Assembly: GCF_001953985.1 (NCBI RefSeq) | Contig: NZ_MBEI01000051.1 | Location: 124,001-188,000, forward strand | Direction of reading: 5' to 3' | Origin: Mycobacterium colombiense | Lineage (GTDB): Bacteria > Actinomycetota > Actinomycetes > Mycobacteriales > Mycobacteriaceae | Length of the DNA stretch: 64,000 nt | Notes under the pieces: model-generated | The model's database searches: none | Told to the model about the DNA's origin: nothing | Seen by the model: only the letters and a program-made list of their open reading frames with translations | Made by a program: the position numbers and the translations under genes | Part shown: positions 11,286-20,850 of the stretch, piece after piece | How positions within the stretch are numbered: position 1 is the first letter of the stretch | Layout: every line of letters begins with the position of its first letter

Positions 11286-11930
11286 CTAGTCGCTGGCGCC
11301 CGGCGCGGCCGCGCGGGGGCTGCGGCGGTACGCCGAGACCTCCGGGCGGCCGGGCAGCCACAACCGCCACGGCCGGTCGGCGGCCTGGCTGACGCCGACC
11401 CGGGGGCCGGCCGTCGCGGTCAGCGGTTCGTGCAGTTCCAGGGTCACCGGGCTGTCATGCGCGAACAGGTCAATGCCGTTGTCGTCCATGGTGATTCCCA
11501 TAGCCGAGCACAGGTTGCCCGGGCCGCGCGCCAGGGCGGCGGTGTGCACCAGCTCGCCGCGGCGGGCACGCGCGACGTCGGTGCCGTCCTCGATGGCGGC
11601 GGCGCGCAGCAACACCGCGGCGGCGGTACCGTCGGGTCCGCACGAGACGTTGGCGCAGACGTGGATGCCGTGGCTGCGGTAGGTGTAGAGCCGTCCTGGG
11701 GGCCCGAACATCACGAAATTGCGGGCACGCAGGCCCTTGTACGAGTGCGCGGCGGCGTCGGGCCAGGGACCGTCGGGGACTCCCCCGTAGGCCTCGACCT
11801 CGACGACGATCCCGCTCACACCGCGCGCGGTGAGGGTGGCGCCCAGTAACCGGCGCGCGGCCTCGACCGGGTCGACTACCAGCTGGGCCGCAGCCGCGCC
11901 TTCGCGAAATCGTCCTCGAGCCTCGACCAC
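11286..11930 (-). CDS. mpg: 3-methyladenine DNA glycosylase (AAG/MPG family)
   Basis: Removes alkylated purines from DNA; 214 residues from the GTG at 11930. Family motifs are plain: [20 protein letters not shown] with the catalytic Glu region, [20 protein letters not shown], and [15 protein letters not shown]. The C-terminus [20 protein letters not shown] is also typical. It is about ten residues longer at the N-terminus than I recall for M. tuberculosis Mpg; the GTG has an AGGATC five bases upstream. The 109-base gap to the divergent amt gene holds a possible -10 (TAGGTT, 11971-11966) for mpg. Confidence 0.93.
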   Translation of the reverse strand: MVEARGRFREGAAAAQLVVDPVEAARRLLGATLTARGVSGIVVEVEAYGGVPDGPWPDAAAHSYKGLRARNFVMFGPPGRLYTYRSHGIHVCANVSCGPDGTAAAVLLRAAAIEDGTDVARARRGELVHTAALARGPGNLCSAMGITMDDNGIDLFAHDSPVTLELHEPLTATAGPRVGVSQAADRPWRLWLPGRPEVSAYRRSPRAAAPGASD

Positions 11931-12039
11931 ATCAGATCCTGAATCCTCTTTTCGACAACCCAACGAACCTACCGGCAGGCCGAACGTGGCAGTATCCCGG
12001 TGTCCCGTGACCTCAGGGCCGCGAGAAGGAGCCCACCTG

Positions 12040-13317
<1,278 letters not shown>

Positions 13318-13355
13318 CACACCGGCGCCGCCCACCCGCGCCTGCTCGAGAGACC

Positions 13356-13415
13356 TTGACAACCCCGCGCAACGGGACGATTATTCATCGCATGATGAGT
13401 TCATCCTATGATGAA
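13356..13415 (+). promoter_or_regulatory. Promoter and tandem TetR-type operator of the ABC exporter
   Basis: A consensus -35 TTGACA (13356-13361), a 17-base spacer and a GATTAT (13379-13384) place transcription at about 13391-13392, on the ATG itself, so the mRNA is probably leaderless. Two 16-bp palindromes lie end to end: TTCATC-GCAT-GATGAG (13384-13399) and TTCATC-CTAT-GATGAA (13400-13415, perfect arms). They cover the start codon and first eight codons. The likely ligand is the TetR protein encoded at 14925, from the same cluster. Repeats and hexamers are seen; binding is inferred. Confidence 0.75.
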
Positions 13416-14156
13416 TTAATTACCGGCCCCACTGAACCCGCGGTGCACATCGATCACCTGCGCGTCGTCCGCGGCAAACGCCCAGCTCTGCACGACTTCT
13501 CCGTGCGGATCGCCACGGGCAGCATCACCGGCCTGCTCGGGCCGTCCGGCTGCGGCAAGACCACACTGATCCGCTGCATCGTCGGCACCCAGATCATCTC
13601 GAAGGGCACCGTCACGGTGCTCGGCCAGCCGGCCGGCAGCGCCGAACTGCGTCACCGGATCGGCTACCTCCCGCAGGACCCGACGATCTACAACGACCTG
13701 CGGGTCGTGGACAACGTCCGCTATTTCGCGGCGCTGTACGGGTTCGACGGCCAGGCCGCCGATGCCGCCATCGACCGCGTCGGGCTGACCGATCACCGGA
13801 CGGCCTTGTGCGGCAACCTCTCCGGCGGTCAGCGCACCCGGGTGTCGCTGGCGTGCGCGCTGGTCTGCCAGCCCGACCTGCTGGTGCTCGACGAGCCCAC
13901 CGTCGGCCTGGACCCGGTGCTGCGCGCGGATCTCTGGGAGCAGTTCGCCGAGCTGGCCCGCGCCGGGACCACGCTGCTGGTCTCCAGCCACGTGATGGAC
14001 GAAGCCGACCACTGCGGCGACCTGCTGCTGATGCGCGACGGCCGGTTGGTCGCCCACACCACCCCGTCCCAACTGAGAGAGGACACCGGATGCACGTCAC
14101 TGGAGGACGCGTTTCTGTCCATCATCAAGCGCAGCACCATGCGCGAAGCGGGCTGA
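13392..14156 (+). CDS. ABC exporter ATP-binding protein (DrrA-like, Rv1687c-like)
   Basis: Nucleotide-binding subunit of a two-gene ABC exporter, 254 residues. Walker A is GPSGCGKTTLIRC (about residues 50-57), the signature LSGGQRTRVSLACALV, and Walker B LLVLDEPTVGLDP, followed by the H-loop LLVSSHVMDEADHCGD. The order of motifs fits DrrA-type drug or lipid efflux ATPases. The ATG at 13392 (MMSSSYDE) was chosen because it coincides with the predicted transcript start. The 3' end overlaps the permease gene by 67 bases, so the subunits are co-translated. The substrate is unknown. Confidence 0.88.
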   Translation: MMSSSYDELITGPTEPAVHIDHLRVVRGKRPALHDFSVRIATGSITGLLGPSGCGKTTLIRCIVGTQIISKGTVTVLGQPAGSAELRHRIGYLPQDPTIYNDLRVVDNVRYFAALYGFDGQAADAAIDRVGLTDHRTALCGNLSGGQRTRVSLACALVCQPDLLVLDEPTVGLDPVLRADLWEQFAELARAGTTLLVSSHVMDEADHCGDLLLMRDGRLVAHTTPSQLREDTGCTSLEDAFLSIIKRSTMREAG

Positions 14157-14908
14157 GCCTGCGCGGCTACACCGCGACCACGGCGCGGATCCTGCGCCAG
14201 TTGCTCGCCGATCACCGCAGTGTCGCGATGATCCTGTTGGTGCCGGTTCTGGTGATCAGCCTGATGTATTTCATGTTCCAGAACGCCCCGCACCGCCCCG
14301 GCGGGCCGACCCCGTTCAACAACGCCTGCCTGATCCTGCTGGGCCTGTTCCCGCTGTTCGTGATGTTCATCATCACCGCGATCACCATGCAGCGCGAGCG
14401 GGCGTCCGGGACGCTGGAGCGCATTCTGACCACGCCGCTGCGCCGCCTGGATCTGCTGATCGCCTACGGCACCGCCTTCTCCATCGCCGCTGCGGCGCAG
14501 GCGACTCTGGCGTGTGTCGTGTCGTTCTGGCTGCTGGGGTTCGACACGGCCGGCAGCCCGGCGTGGGTGTTCGTGATCGCCATCGTCAACGCCGTGCTGG
14601 GCGTCGGGTTGGGCCTGCTGTGTAGTGCTTTCGCCCGCACCGAGTTTCAGGCCGTGCAGTTCATTCCGCTGGTGATGGTGCCGCAGCTGCTGCTGGCCGG
14701 CATCATCGTGCCGCGGGCGCTGATGCCACACTGGCTGCAATGGATCAGCAATGTGCTGCCGGCCAGCTACGCGCTGGAGGCGTTGCAGCAGGTGGGTGCA
14801 CACCCGGAACTGACTTTCATCGCGGTGCGCGACATCGTCGTGGTGCTGGGCTTCGCCCTGGCGGCGCTGTGCCTGGCGGCGGCCACGCTGCGGCGGCGGA
14901 CGCCATAG
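14090..14908 (+). CDS. ABC-2 type permease (DrrB-like, Rv1686c-like)
   Basis: Membrane partner of the ATPase before it, 272 residues with six hydrophobic helices (VAMILLVPVLVISLMYFMF, CLILLGLFPLFVMFIITAI, FSIAAAAQATLACVVSFWLL, VFVIAIVNAVLGVGLGLLCS, LVMVPQLLLAGIIVP, DIVVVLGFALAALCLAAATL). The segment ITMQRERASGTLERILTTPL is the typical ABC-2 cytoplasmic loop. The ATG at 14090 has AGAGAGG about six bases upstream; it gives about 45 residues more than I recall for Rv1686c, and no good later start exists before the first helix. The early part overlaps the ATPase gene in another frame. Confidence 0.87.
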   Translation: MHVTGGRVSVHHQAQHHARSGLSLRGYTATTARILRQLLADHRSVAMILLVPVLVISLMYFMFQNAPHRPGGPTPFNNACLILLGLFPLFVMFIITAITMQRERASGTLERILTTPLRRLDLLIAYGTAFSIAAAAQATLACVVSFWLLGFDTAGSPAWVFVIAIVNAVLGVGLGLLCSAFARTEFQAVQFIPLVMVPQLLLAGIIVPRALMPHWLQWISNVLPASYALEALQQVGAHPELTFIAVRDIVVVLGFALAALCLAAATLRRRTP

Positions 14909-14924
14909 TGGCGGGTCGCCCCTA

Positions 14925-15548
14925 GTGACGGCCACCAGCACCGGGCGCCGGCGGCGGGGGCGCCCGGCCGGCAACTCCGGCACCCGCGACCGCATCCTCG
15001 ACAGCGCGCGGGAGTTGTTTGCGCGCAACGGCATTCGTAACACCTCGATCCGTGCGGTGGCCGCGGCGGCCGGGGTGGATTCGGCGTTGGTGCATCACTA
15101 CTTCGGCACCAAGGAGAAGCTGTTCGCGGCGGCCGTGCATATCCCGATCGATCCGATGGACATCGTCGGCCAGTTGCGCGAGATGCCGGTCGACGAGCTT
15201 GGCTATCGCATCCCGTCAATGTTGTTGCCGCTGTGGGATTCCGAGATCGGTGCGGCGTTCATCGCCACGCTGCGGTCCGTGCTGGCCGGCGAGGAGGTCA
15301 GCCTGTTCCGCACGTTCATCGAGGACGTGATCACCGTGGAAATCGGCCCGCGCGTGGACAATCCGCCGGGAAGCGGCACCACCCGCGTCCAGTTCGTCGC
15401 GTCACAGCTGGTGGGCGTGGTGATGGCGCGCTACATCCTGCGACTGGAGCCGTTCGCGTCGCTGCCGCCCGAGCAGATCGCGCGGACCATCGCGCCGAAC
15501 CTGCAGCGCTATCTCACCGGGGATCTGCCGGACGGTCTTGTGCCATGA
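14925..15548 (+). CDS. TetR-family transcriptional regulator (Rv1685c-like)
   Basis: 207 residues. The N-terminal helix-turn-helix is clear: RDRILDSARELFARNGIRNT, then AVAAAAGVDSALVHHYFGTK. The remainder is a helical ligand-binding domain of the kind found in exporter regulators. The GTG start follows the permease stop by 16 bases, so it is probably the third gene of the exporter operon and represses it through the paired palindromes at 13384-13415. Its 3' end overlaps, on the opposite strand, the last 35 bases of the Trm112-like gene. Confidence 0.88.
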   Translation: MTATSTGRRRRGRPAGNSGTRDRILDSARELFARNGIRNTSIRAVAAAAGVDSALVHHYFGTKEKLFAAAVHIPIDPMDIVGQLREMPVDELGYRIPSMLLPLWDSEIGAAFIATLRSVLAGEEVSLFRTFIEDVITVEIGPRVDNPPGSGTTRVQFVASQLVGVVMARYILRLEPFASLPPEQIARTIAPNLQRYLTGDLPDGLVP

Positions 15549-15729
15549 GCCGGGCGTGCTCGTCGTCGTCGACGTCGCGGGCCTCGTCGATGAGCAGCAC
15601 CGGGATGCCGTCCTCAATGCGGTAGGCGCGCCGCAGCCGCGGGTTGTAGAGCAGTTCCGATCCCACCAGCACCAGCGGGCCCCGGTCGTCCGGGCACACC
15701 AGGATGCTCAGCAGCGCGTCGTCGATCAT
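15514..15729 (-). CDS. Trm112/UPF0434-like small protein (Rv1684-like)
   Basis: 71 residues starting at the ATG that overlaps the TGA of the Rv1683-type gene by four bases. The sequence MIDDALLSILVCPDDRGPLV and AYRIEDGIPVLLIDEARDV fits the Trm112/YcaR fold. The zinc-binding Cys pattern is incomplete: only one Cys (CP) is present, so metal binding is doubtful. Family members serve as partners of methyltransferases or are of unknown use. Translational coupling to the lipase/ligase gene matches Rv1683-Rv1684 of M. tuberculosis. It ends inside the 3' end of the convergent tetR gene. Confidence 0.85.
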   Translation of the reverse strand: MIDDALLSILVCPDDRGPLVLVGSELLYNPRLRRAYRIEDGIPVLLIDEARDVDDDEHARLMAQDRPADPR

Positions 15730-18710
15730 GACTGCGCTCCGGTCAGCTCGGAGCGGGCCTGACCGGTCAGGCGGCGGTACTGGTTGGTGTCGGCGTCGAA
15801 GTACCAGACGTGGCGGCCGGCCTTCGGAATCCCGGCCGCCCGTAAGGCACTGACCGTGGGCCGGAACGTCGCGCTCAGGTTCATCTCCGCCACCACACAG
15901 ACGATATCGGGTCCGATGCCGATCGGAATCTTGGCGAAGGCCTCGGTCAGGTCGGCCGCGGTGATCGAGGCGCCCGGCAACAGCGTCACCGCCGACGCCG
16001 CCACCTCGTGATCGCCCACCGGCAGGTTGTAGGTCACCGCGAGGTCCACGCCGTTGATGCAACCCAGCGCATCGGTGACGGGCTCGGCGAAGACGAGGCC
16101 ACGCGCGGTGCGCACCACCGAGCCGCGCCGGCCCGCCAGCCAGAAGTCGCCGTCGTCGTCGCGGTAGAACAGGTACTCGGTCGAGATCCACGTGTCGCCG
16201 GCGGCGAACACGCCGCGCTTGACCGAGGCGCTGGGATCGATCGGGCCGTTGGACGCGGCGAGCAGCACCCCGACCTGTTTGGGTTCGGCGATCTGCACGA
16301 AGCCGCGCTCGTTCTCCAGGATCAGGTCGTGCTCGGCGTCGTAGGCGCCCAGCTCGATCCGCCCCGCGCCCGGCAGCGGGCGGCCCTTGCTGCCGACCTT
16401 GGCGCCGGACACGTTGGCCAGCACCGCCTGGCCGTCGGTGGTGGCGAAGAACTCGACGACGTGGGCGGGCGCGAACGCGTCGACGACCCGGCCCCACAAC
16501 CCGGTCGGCATGCCGGAACCGATGAACAGCCGCACCGGATGGTTGCCCTGCAGCACGAACGCGGGATCGTCGACGATCTCGCGGAGCATGGCCCAGGTGT
16601 AGGACACCACGGTGACGCCGTACTGGCGCACCTCCTGAACGAATCGGGTCGGGTCCAGGCCGCGCGACAGCGCGATGCGGGTGCCGCCGACCACGGCGCC
16701 GCCGAGGCTGACCAGCAGTGCCGACTCGTGGTGCAGCGGCGTCAGGCAGTAGACGGTGTCGCGGCGGTCCAGGGCGGCCGTCGAGGCAGTACCGAACGCC
16801 GACACCGCCCAGCGGTAGTTGGTGATCTGCCTGGCCACCAGCTCGCCGCCGGCCGCGCTGAACGCGATGAACGCCAGGTCGCGGGCCAGCCCCGGGTTGG
16901 GGCGGTACCAGCCGGGCAGCTCGACGGCGTCCGGGTCGATCTGTTCCATGTCGATGACGTCGGAGTCCTCGGGCAGGTGCAGATCCCGCGACTCGCCGCC
17001 GCCGAGCACCAGCACCTGGCGCAGCCCCTGGCGGTCGGACCGCAGCACCCCCTCGAGGTTGGTGGGGTCGGTGAGCAGCTCGGTGACTCCCCCGAGCCGC
17101 ACCGACGCGCCCAGGTCGGCGTCGGGCCGCATCACTACCGCAATGGCGCCGAGCCGGGACAGCGCGGCGATGGCCACGAGCGCACTGGGCCGGGTCTCCA
17201 TCAGCACGCCGACCCGGTCGCCCTGCCGCACCCCGACGTCGATCAGGCCGCGAACGACATTGTTGACGCGCCGGTTCACCGCGTCGTAGGTGTGCACCCG
17301 GCCGTCGAACAACAGGAATTCGCCCTGCGGCGCGTCGTGGGCCTGCTCCTCGATGATGCGGCCCAACGAGATCCGGGTGTGGTCGTTGATCTGGCCCAGC
17401 CGCACCAGTCGTGGCAGCGTGCGGGCCGTCTCGACGGCCAGGGTGCGCACCGACTTGTTGGCGGCGACGACGGTGTTGGCCGCGCCGCGCACCAGCCCCA
17501 CCGCCGCCTCGGAGGCTTCCCCGAGGCCGTGCGCGAGCCGGGAGCTCAACGCCACCCCACTGTCGGTGTGCTCCTCGGGCTGATCGGCCATCAGGTCGAT
17601 GCTGTCCGGTTTGTCACCCCCGGTGGACAGCCACTTCACCCATTCGGCGACGGTCGGCCAGCTCTGTTGCGCGGCCTTGGATCCGACGACCAAACCGAAA
17701 TGCCCTGTGCGGATGGTGGATTCGTAGACTTCGGCGTCCGGTGCCGCACGCCGGATGCCGCGCACCGAGGCCGGCTGCCCGATGTCGTCGACCTCGCCGA
17801 CGAAGGCCAGCACCGGGCAGGTGATGTCGGTGAGGGTCACCATTTGCCCGTTGACGGCGAACCCGCCGGTCATCATCCGGTTGTGGGCGATGAACTGCTT
17901 GAGCAGCTCGGAGATTGCGGGGCCCGACCATGCGATCCAGCCCTCGCGTTCGAGGAACCGGCGCTGCTGCTCGCGCGGGAGCAGCGCCTCGCGGTCGTGC
18001 AGCTGGCGCACGAAGTCGACGCGCGCCTTGGCGGTCTTGAGCGGGTCGAGCATCTGAAAACCGGTGCGCGCCATCCAGCTCGGGATGGCCAGCCGGCTGA
18101 AAACGTGGTCGGCCATGAAGTTCGCGGCGGGCGCGGCGAAGTTTGCCGGGATGCCCATCGGCAGGGCGGCCAGGGTGTCCACCGGCGAACCGAAGGTGAC
18201 GATGCTGGCCAGGCTCTTCGAGCGCCGGTAGGCGGCGACCTGGTAGCACCACATGCCGCCCTGCGAATAGCCGACCAGATGGATGTCGCTGCCCGTGGTT
18301 TCCCGGACCGTGTCGATGGCCTGGCTGAGCGCGACGATGTGGTCGGCCAGGGTGCGGCGCATGCCGCCCTCGACCTTGTCGGGTTCGCCGAAGTCGATGA
18401 CCCAGGGGTCGAGCCCGTGGGCGTGCAGGATCCCCACCGCGCCTTCGTCGCGCGTGACGTCCCACATGTCCGCCGACATCATCATCGGGTGCACCATCAG
18501 CACCGGCGGCCCGACGGGCGATTGGCCGCGCCGGCTGTCCGGCGGGAAATACCGCCGCAGCTTGTACATCGGCACGCTCTCGACGGTCTGGGACGGCGAC
18601 GGCACGCTACCGGTTTCCAAGCCCCCCAGCCGCAAGACCTCCAGCCCGTTCTGCGCGGTGGCGATCAGCCGCTCGACCGGTCGTGTGACCATCGAAAAAT
18701 TGAGTTCCAC
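15726..18710 (-). CDS. Bifunctional alpha/beta-hydrolase and acyl-CoA-synthetase-like protein (Rv1683-like)
   Basis: Large two-domain lipid enzyme of 994 residues. The first half is an alpha/beta hydrolase with VGYSQGGMW (nucleophile Ser149), related to polyhydroxyalkanoate synthase/lipase folds. The second half (about 440 on) is an AMP-binding, acyl-CoA-synthetase-like domain (VLMETRPSALVAIAALSRLG; RGSVVRTARGLVF). Its usual phosphate-binding loop is degenerate (FSAAGGELVARQ where TSGTTGxPK is expected), as I recall for Rv1683. Work on the BCG/M. tuberculosis protein links it to triacylglycerol turnover. I chose GTG 18710 because GGGAG lies five bases before it; an ATG at 18752 is possible. 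The upstream region and first codons are duplicated 1660 bases away. Confidence 0.88.
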   Translation of the reverse strand: MELNFSMVTRPVERLIATAQNGLEVLRLGGLETGSVPSPSQTVESVPMYKLRRYFPPDSRRGQSPVGPPVLMVHPMMMSADMWDVTRDEGAVGILHAHGLDPWVIDFGEPDKVEGGMRRTLADHIVALSQAIDTVRETTGSDIHLVGYSQGGMWCYQVAAYRRSKSLASIVTFGSPVDTLAALPMGIPANFAAPAANFMADHVFSRLAIPSWMARTGFQMLDPLKTAKARVDFVRQLHDREALLPREQQRRFLEREGWIAWSGPAISELLKQFIAHNRMMTGGFAVNGQMVTLTDITCPVLAFVGEVDDIGQPASVRGIRRAAPDAEVYESTIRTGHFGLVVGSKAAQQSWPTVAEWVKWLSTGGDKPDSIDLMADQPEEHTDSGVALSSRLAHGLGEASEAAVGLVRGAANTVVAANKSVRTLAVETARTLPRLVRLGQINDHTRISLGRIIEEQAHDAPQGEFLLFDGRVHTYDAVNRRVNNVVRGLIDVGVRQGDRVGVLMETRPSALVAIAALSRLGAIAVVMRPDADLGASVRLGGVTELLTDPTNLEGVLRSDRQGLRQVLVLGGGESRDLHLPEDSDVIDMEQIDPDAVELPGWYRPNPGLARDLAFIAFSAAGGELVARQITNYRWAVSAFGTASTAALDRRDTVYCLTPLHHESALLVSLGGAVVGGTRIALSRGLDPTRFVQEVRQYGVTVVSYTWAMLREIVDDPAFVLQGNHPVRLFIGSGMPTGLWGRVVDAFAPAHVVEFFATTDGQAVLANVSGAKVGSKGRPLPGAGRIELGAYDAEHDLILENERGFVQIAEPKQVGVLLAASNGPIDPSASVKRGVFAAGDTWISTEYLFYRDDDGDFWLAGRRGSVVRTARGLVFAEPVTDALGCINGVDLAVTYNLPVGDHEVAASAVTLLPGASITAADLTEAFAKIPIGIGPDIVCVVAEMNLSATFRPTVSALRAAGIPKAGRHVWYFDADTNQYRRLTGQARSELTGAQS

Positions 18711-19190
18711 TGCTGCTCCCTGAGTCTTGACAGCTCCGACATCATGGCACATCAGGGCAGCTAGAAGGGCGGTGGTTCCCCCGATTAGGTATCAGCCGCT
18801 GCACCCATTCGGGTCGACGGTGGACCCGTTAGAACGGGGGCGGATCATCGCCGTCGTCGGCAGGTGGCGCGGGGCCGAAGTAGGCGGGCTCGCGCTCTCG
18901 ACGTTTCGGTTGCCGCGCCTGGCGATTGTGCTTGCGCTCGGTGGCGATGCGTGCGGCCCGGTGTTGGGCGCGGGTGCGCGTGCGTCGGGGCATCATCGCG
19001 GTGCGCTCGGCGCAGTAATCCTGGGATGGGTCCACTTCAGCGGCGGGCAGGGCGCCGGTGGACCGGCACAGGCTGGGGAACAGCAGCGCGCTGCCCGGGG
19101 TGGTGACGTAGGTGTGCCCGGCCGGCGAGGTCAAGATCAGCGTCCCGTCGGGCAGTTGCTGGTCGCGCCATCCCCAGAACGTCTTCATCA
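18696..19190. repeat. Direct repeat copy 1 (Rv1683 5' region plus 13E12 3' end)
   Basis: This stretch matches 20356-20850 at a constant offset of 1660 bases with no gaps. I count about 15 mismatches in about 495 bases, and none between 18711 and 18865. It contains the first codons and ribosome site of the Rv1683-type gene, its upstream region, and the 3' end of a 13E12-family gene. Similarity fades beyond about 19195. Confidence 0.92.
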
Positions 19191-19225
19191 AATGGTGGTA
19201 GCGACTGGCCGCAGGACACTTCAGA
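18829..19225 (-). pseudogene. 3' fragment of a 13E12 (DUF222/HNH) gene
   Basis: C-terminal piece of a 13E12-family protein, lacking the DUF222 domain and the HNH core. It reads [20 protein letters not shown] to the C-terminal [11 protein letters not shown], nearly identical to the last 120 residues of the intact copy at 20489. Homology continues a little upstream in another frame (LKC) and stops near 19225, where the lower-G+C segment with the SRPBCC gene begins. It has no proper start and is most likely a dead remnant created by the duplication. Confidence 0.85.
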
Positions 19226-19318
19226 TCGGTTGGGTGCGCACCAATGAGACTTGCCTGTACAGGCCGGTGAAAGTAGATAGCATCTGGGCGGATAGCAACA
19301 CGGAAGGCTGGGTGTCTC

Positions 19319-19762
19319 GTGGTCCAACTTCACGTCGACCGCACTATCGCTGCTTCCCAGGAACGCGTTTTCAACTGGCTGGCCGACCCAGCGAATTTCG
19401 CCTCGCCATTGGCTTCAAAGATTGGTTTCAAGGCCGGTTATCTAGAAAATCGATCGCCCGAAGTGGGCGCGGCACGAGAGGTGAACGGGTTCGGTAACAC
19501 CTGGTTCCGGGAGGAGATCACCGCTTATGACTTCCCACGGAGCTACTCCTACCGCGTTATTCGCTCCTTTCCCGCGATCGACCATGAGGGTGGCACCATG
19601 GCGTTCACCCCCTCACCGGACGGCACACACGTTGACTGGTTCTCTACCTTCACCTACCCAGCTCGCTCGGGTGGCAAGGTGATGGATGCGGTCAGCTCGC
19701 GACTCGTCCGTCGAAGCTTCCTCAACATCCTCGCCAGGTGCGCGGAGGCATTGGAAAGTTAG
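19319..19762 (+). CDS. SRPBCC/START-like ligand-binding protein
   Basis: 147 residues with the polyketide-cyclase/START pattern: [20 protein letters not shown] at the N-terminus, a beta-rich middle ([20 protein letters not shown]) and a long C-terminal helix ([20 protein letters not shown]). Such proteins bind hydrophobic ligands or act as cyclases; the ligand cannot be told. The GTG start has GGAAGG about 11 bases upstream. The gene is G+C-poorer than its surroundings and lies between two copies of a ~495-bp repeat, so recent acquisition is likely. It converges on the SnoaL-like gene. Confidence 0.8.
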   Translation: MVQLHVDRTIAASQERVFNWLADPANFASPLASKIGFKAGYLENRSPEVGAAREVNGFGNTWFREEITAYDFPRSYSYRVIRSFPAIDHEGGTMAFTPSPDGTHVDWFSTFTYPARSGGKVMDAVSSRLVRRSFLNILARCAEALES

Positions 19763-19858
19763 TGATACCGACCTGCTAAAGAACATTTCAGATCGCTGAA
19801 GGCTGCGCCTACGTACACCGCGCGTGAAGCATCGCAAGTGTCATGGCGGTCTCGGTCT

Positions 19859-20275
19859 CTATCCGAATAGCACCGTGCAAATCAAGTGCGTGTCGCAGTA
19901 CTCTCGCCAATGCGTGACCTTGCTCCCAGCGAAGTGAAATAACCAGCTATAGATGTTCGAATACTTCTTCCCGCTTAGTGCGGTGGCGTTCGACTGGCCG
20001 AAGACCGCCACGTAGTCGCCGTCGCTTAAGGCGAGGTCATAACTGAAGTGCAAGCCGTCGTTGGTGAAGCTTGGGATGTTGCCCACGAAACTGAGAAATG
20101 CTTGTCTATCGAAATCGGTCGGCATTGGCTCGCCCGTTGGGAGGTTTATTGGTGCACGGCGCATCGACTTGAACGTGAAGTCGTCGCTGATCATTGCGTC
20201 AACCGCCGCGGCATCACCTTGTTCTGCTGCCTGCAACAGCTCTTTTGCTCTCTGCTTCCGCTGAACGTCGGTCAT
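19859..20275 (-). CDS. SnoaL-like/NTF2-fold protein
   Basis: 138 residues from the ATG at 20275, chosen over the upstream start at 20323 because AAAGGGG lies just before it. The pattern KELLQAAEQGDAAAVDAMIS ... DDFTFKS ... DGDYVAVFGQSNA ... VTHWREYCDTHLI is that of SnoaL/ketosteroid-isomerase-like NTF2 folds; exact reaction unknown. Two of its lines (19861-19980) are only about 45-53% G+C by my count, far below the flanking DNA, supporting horizontal transfer. It faces the SRPBCC gene tail to tail; both are small hydrophobic-ligand folds and may have come together. Confidence 0.8.
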   Translation of the reverse strand: MTDVQRKQRAKELLQAAEQGDAAAVDAMISDDFTFKSMRRAPINLPTGEPMPTDFDRQAFLSFVGNIPSFTNDGLHFSYDLALSDGDYVAVFGQSNATALSGKKYSNIYSWLFHFAGSKVTHWREYCDTHLICTVLFG

Positions 20276-20355
20276 GCTGCCCCTTTGGTGTGTGAGGCCC
20301 GTTGATCGGGAGCCGATGATCACGCGCCAGGTGTGTGATTGCCAGGGGTTGTCCG

Positions 20356-20850
20356 CAAATTGAGATCCACTGCTGCTCCCTGAGTCTTGACAGCTCCGAC
20401 ATCATGGCACATCAGGGCAGCTAGAAGGGCGGTGGTTCCCCCGATTAGGTATCAGCCGCTGCACCCATTCGGGTCGACGGTGGACCCGTTAGAACGGGGG
20501 CGGATCATCGCCGTCGTCGGCAGGTGGAGCGGGGCCGAAGTAGGCGGGCTCGCGCTCTCGACGTTTCGGTTGCCGTGCCTGGCGATTGTGCTTGCGCTCG
20601 GTGGCGATGCGGGCGGCCCGGTGTTGGGCGCGGGTGCGCGTGCGTCGGGGCATCATCGCGGTGCGCTCGGCGCAGTAATCCTGGGGCGGATCGGCTTCAG
20701 CGGCGGGCAGGGCGCCGGTGGACTGGCACAGGCTGGGGAACAGCAGCGCGCTGCCCGGGGTGGTGACGTAGGTGTGCCCGGCCGGCGAGGTCAAGATCAG
20801 CGTTCCGTCGGGCAGTTGCTGGTCGCGCCATCCCCAGAAAGTTTTGACCA
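20356..20850. repeat. Direct repeat copy 2 (inside the intact 13E12 gene and its downstream flank)
   Basis: Second copy of the 18696-19190 repeat. On its left edge it keeps the ribosome site and the first five codons of the Rv1683-type gene (GTG GAT CTC AAT TTG) and then breaks off. That orphan start shows the duplicated unit came from beside the Rv1683-type gene. The right part is the 3' end of the complete 13E12 gene. Confidence 0.92.

Noticed and set aside
11931..12039. GlnR site controlling amt
   Set aside because: I could not find the GTnAC/GaAAC spacing expected for GlnR; the gap shows only a possible mpg -10 and the amt ribosome site.
16008..18764. 918-residue plus-strand open frame
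   Set aside because: Mirror of the Rv1683-type gene; Gly/Arg/His-rich and without motifs.
19785..19799. Small hairpin TTCAG-ATCG-CTGAA between the two convergent low-G+C genes as a terminator
   Set aside because: Only five base pairs and no T-run; too weak to call a terminator.
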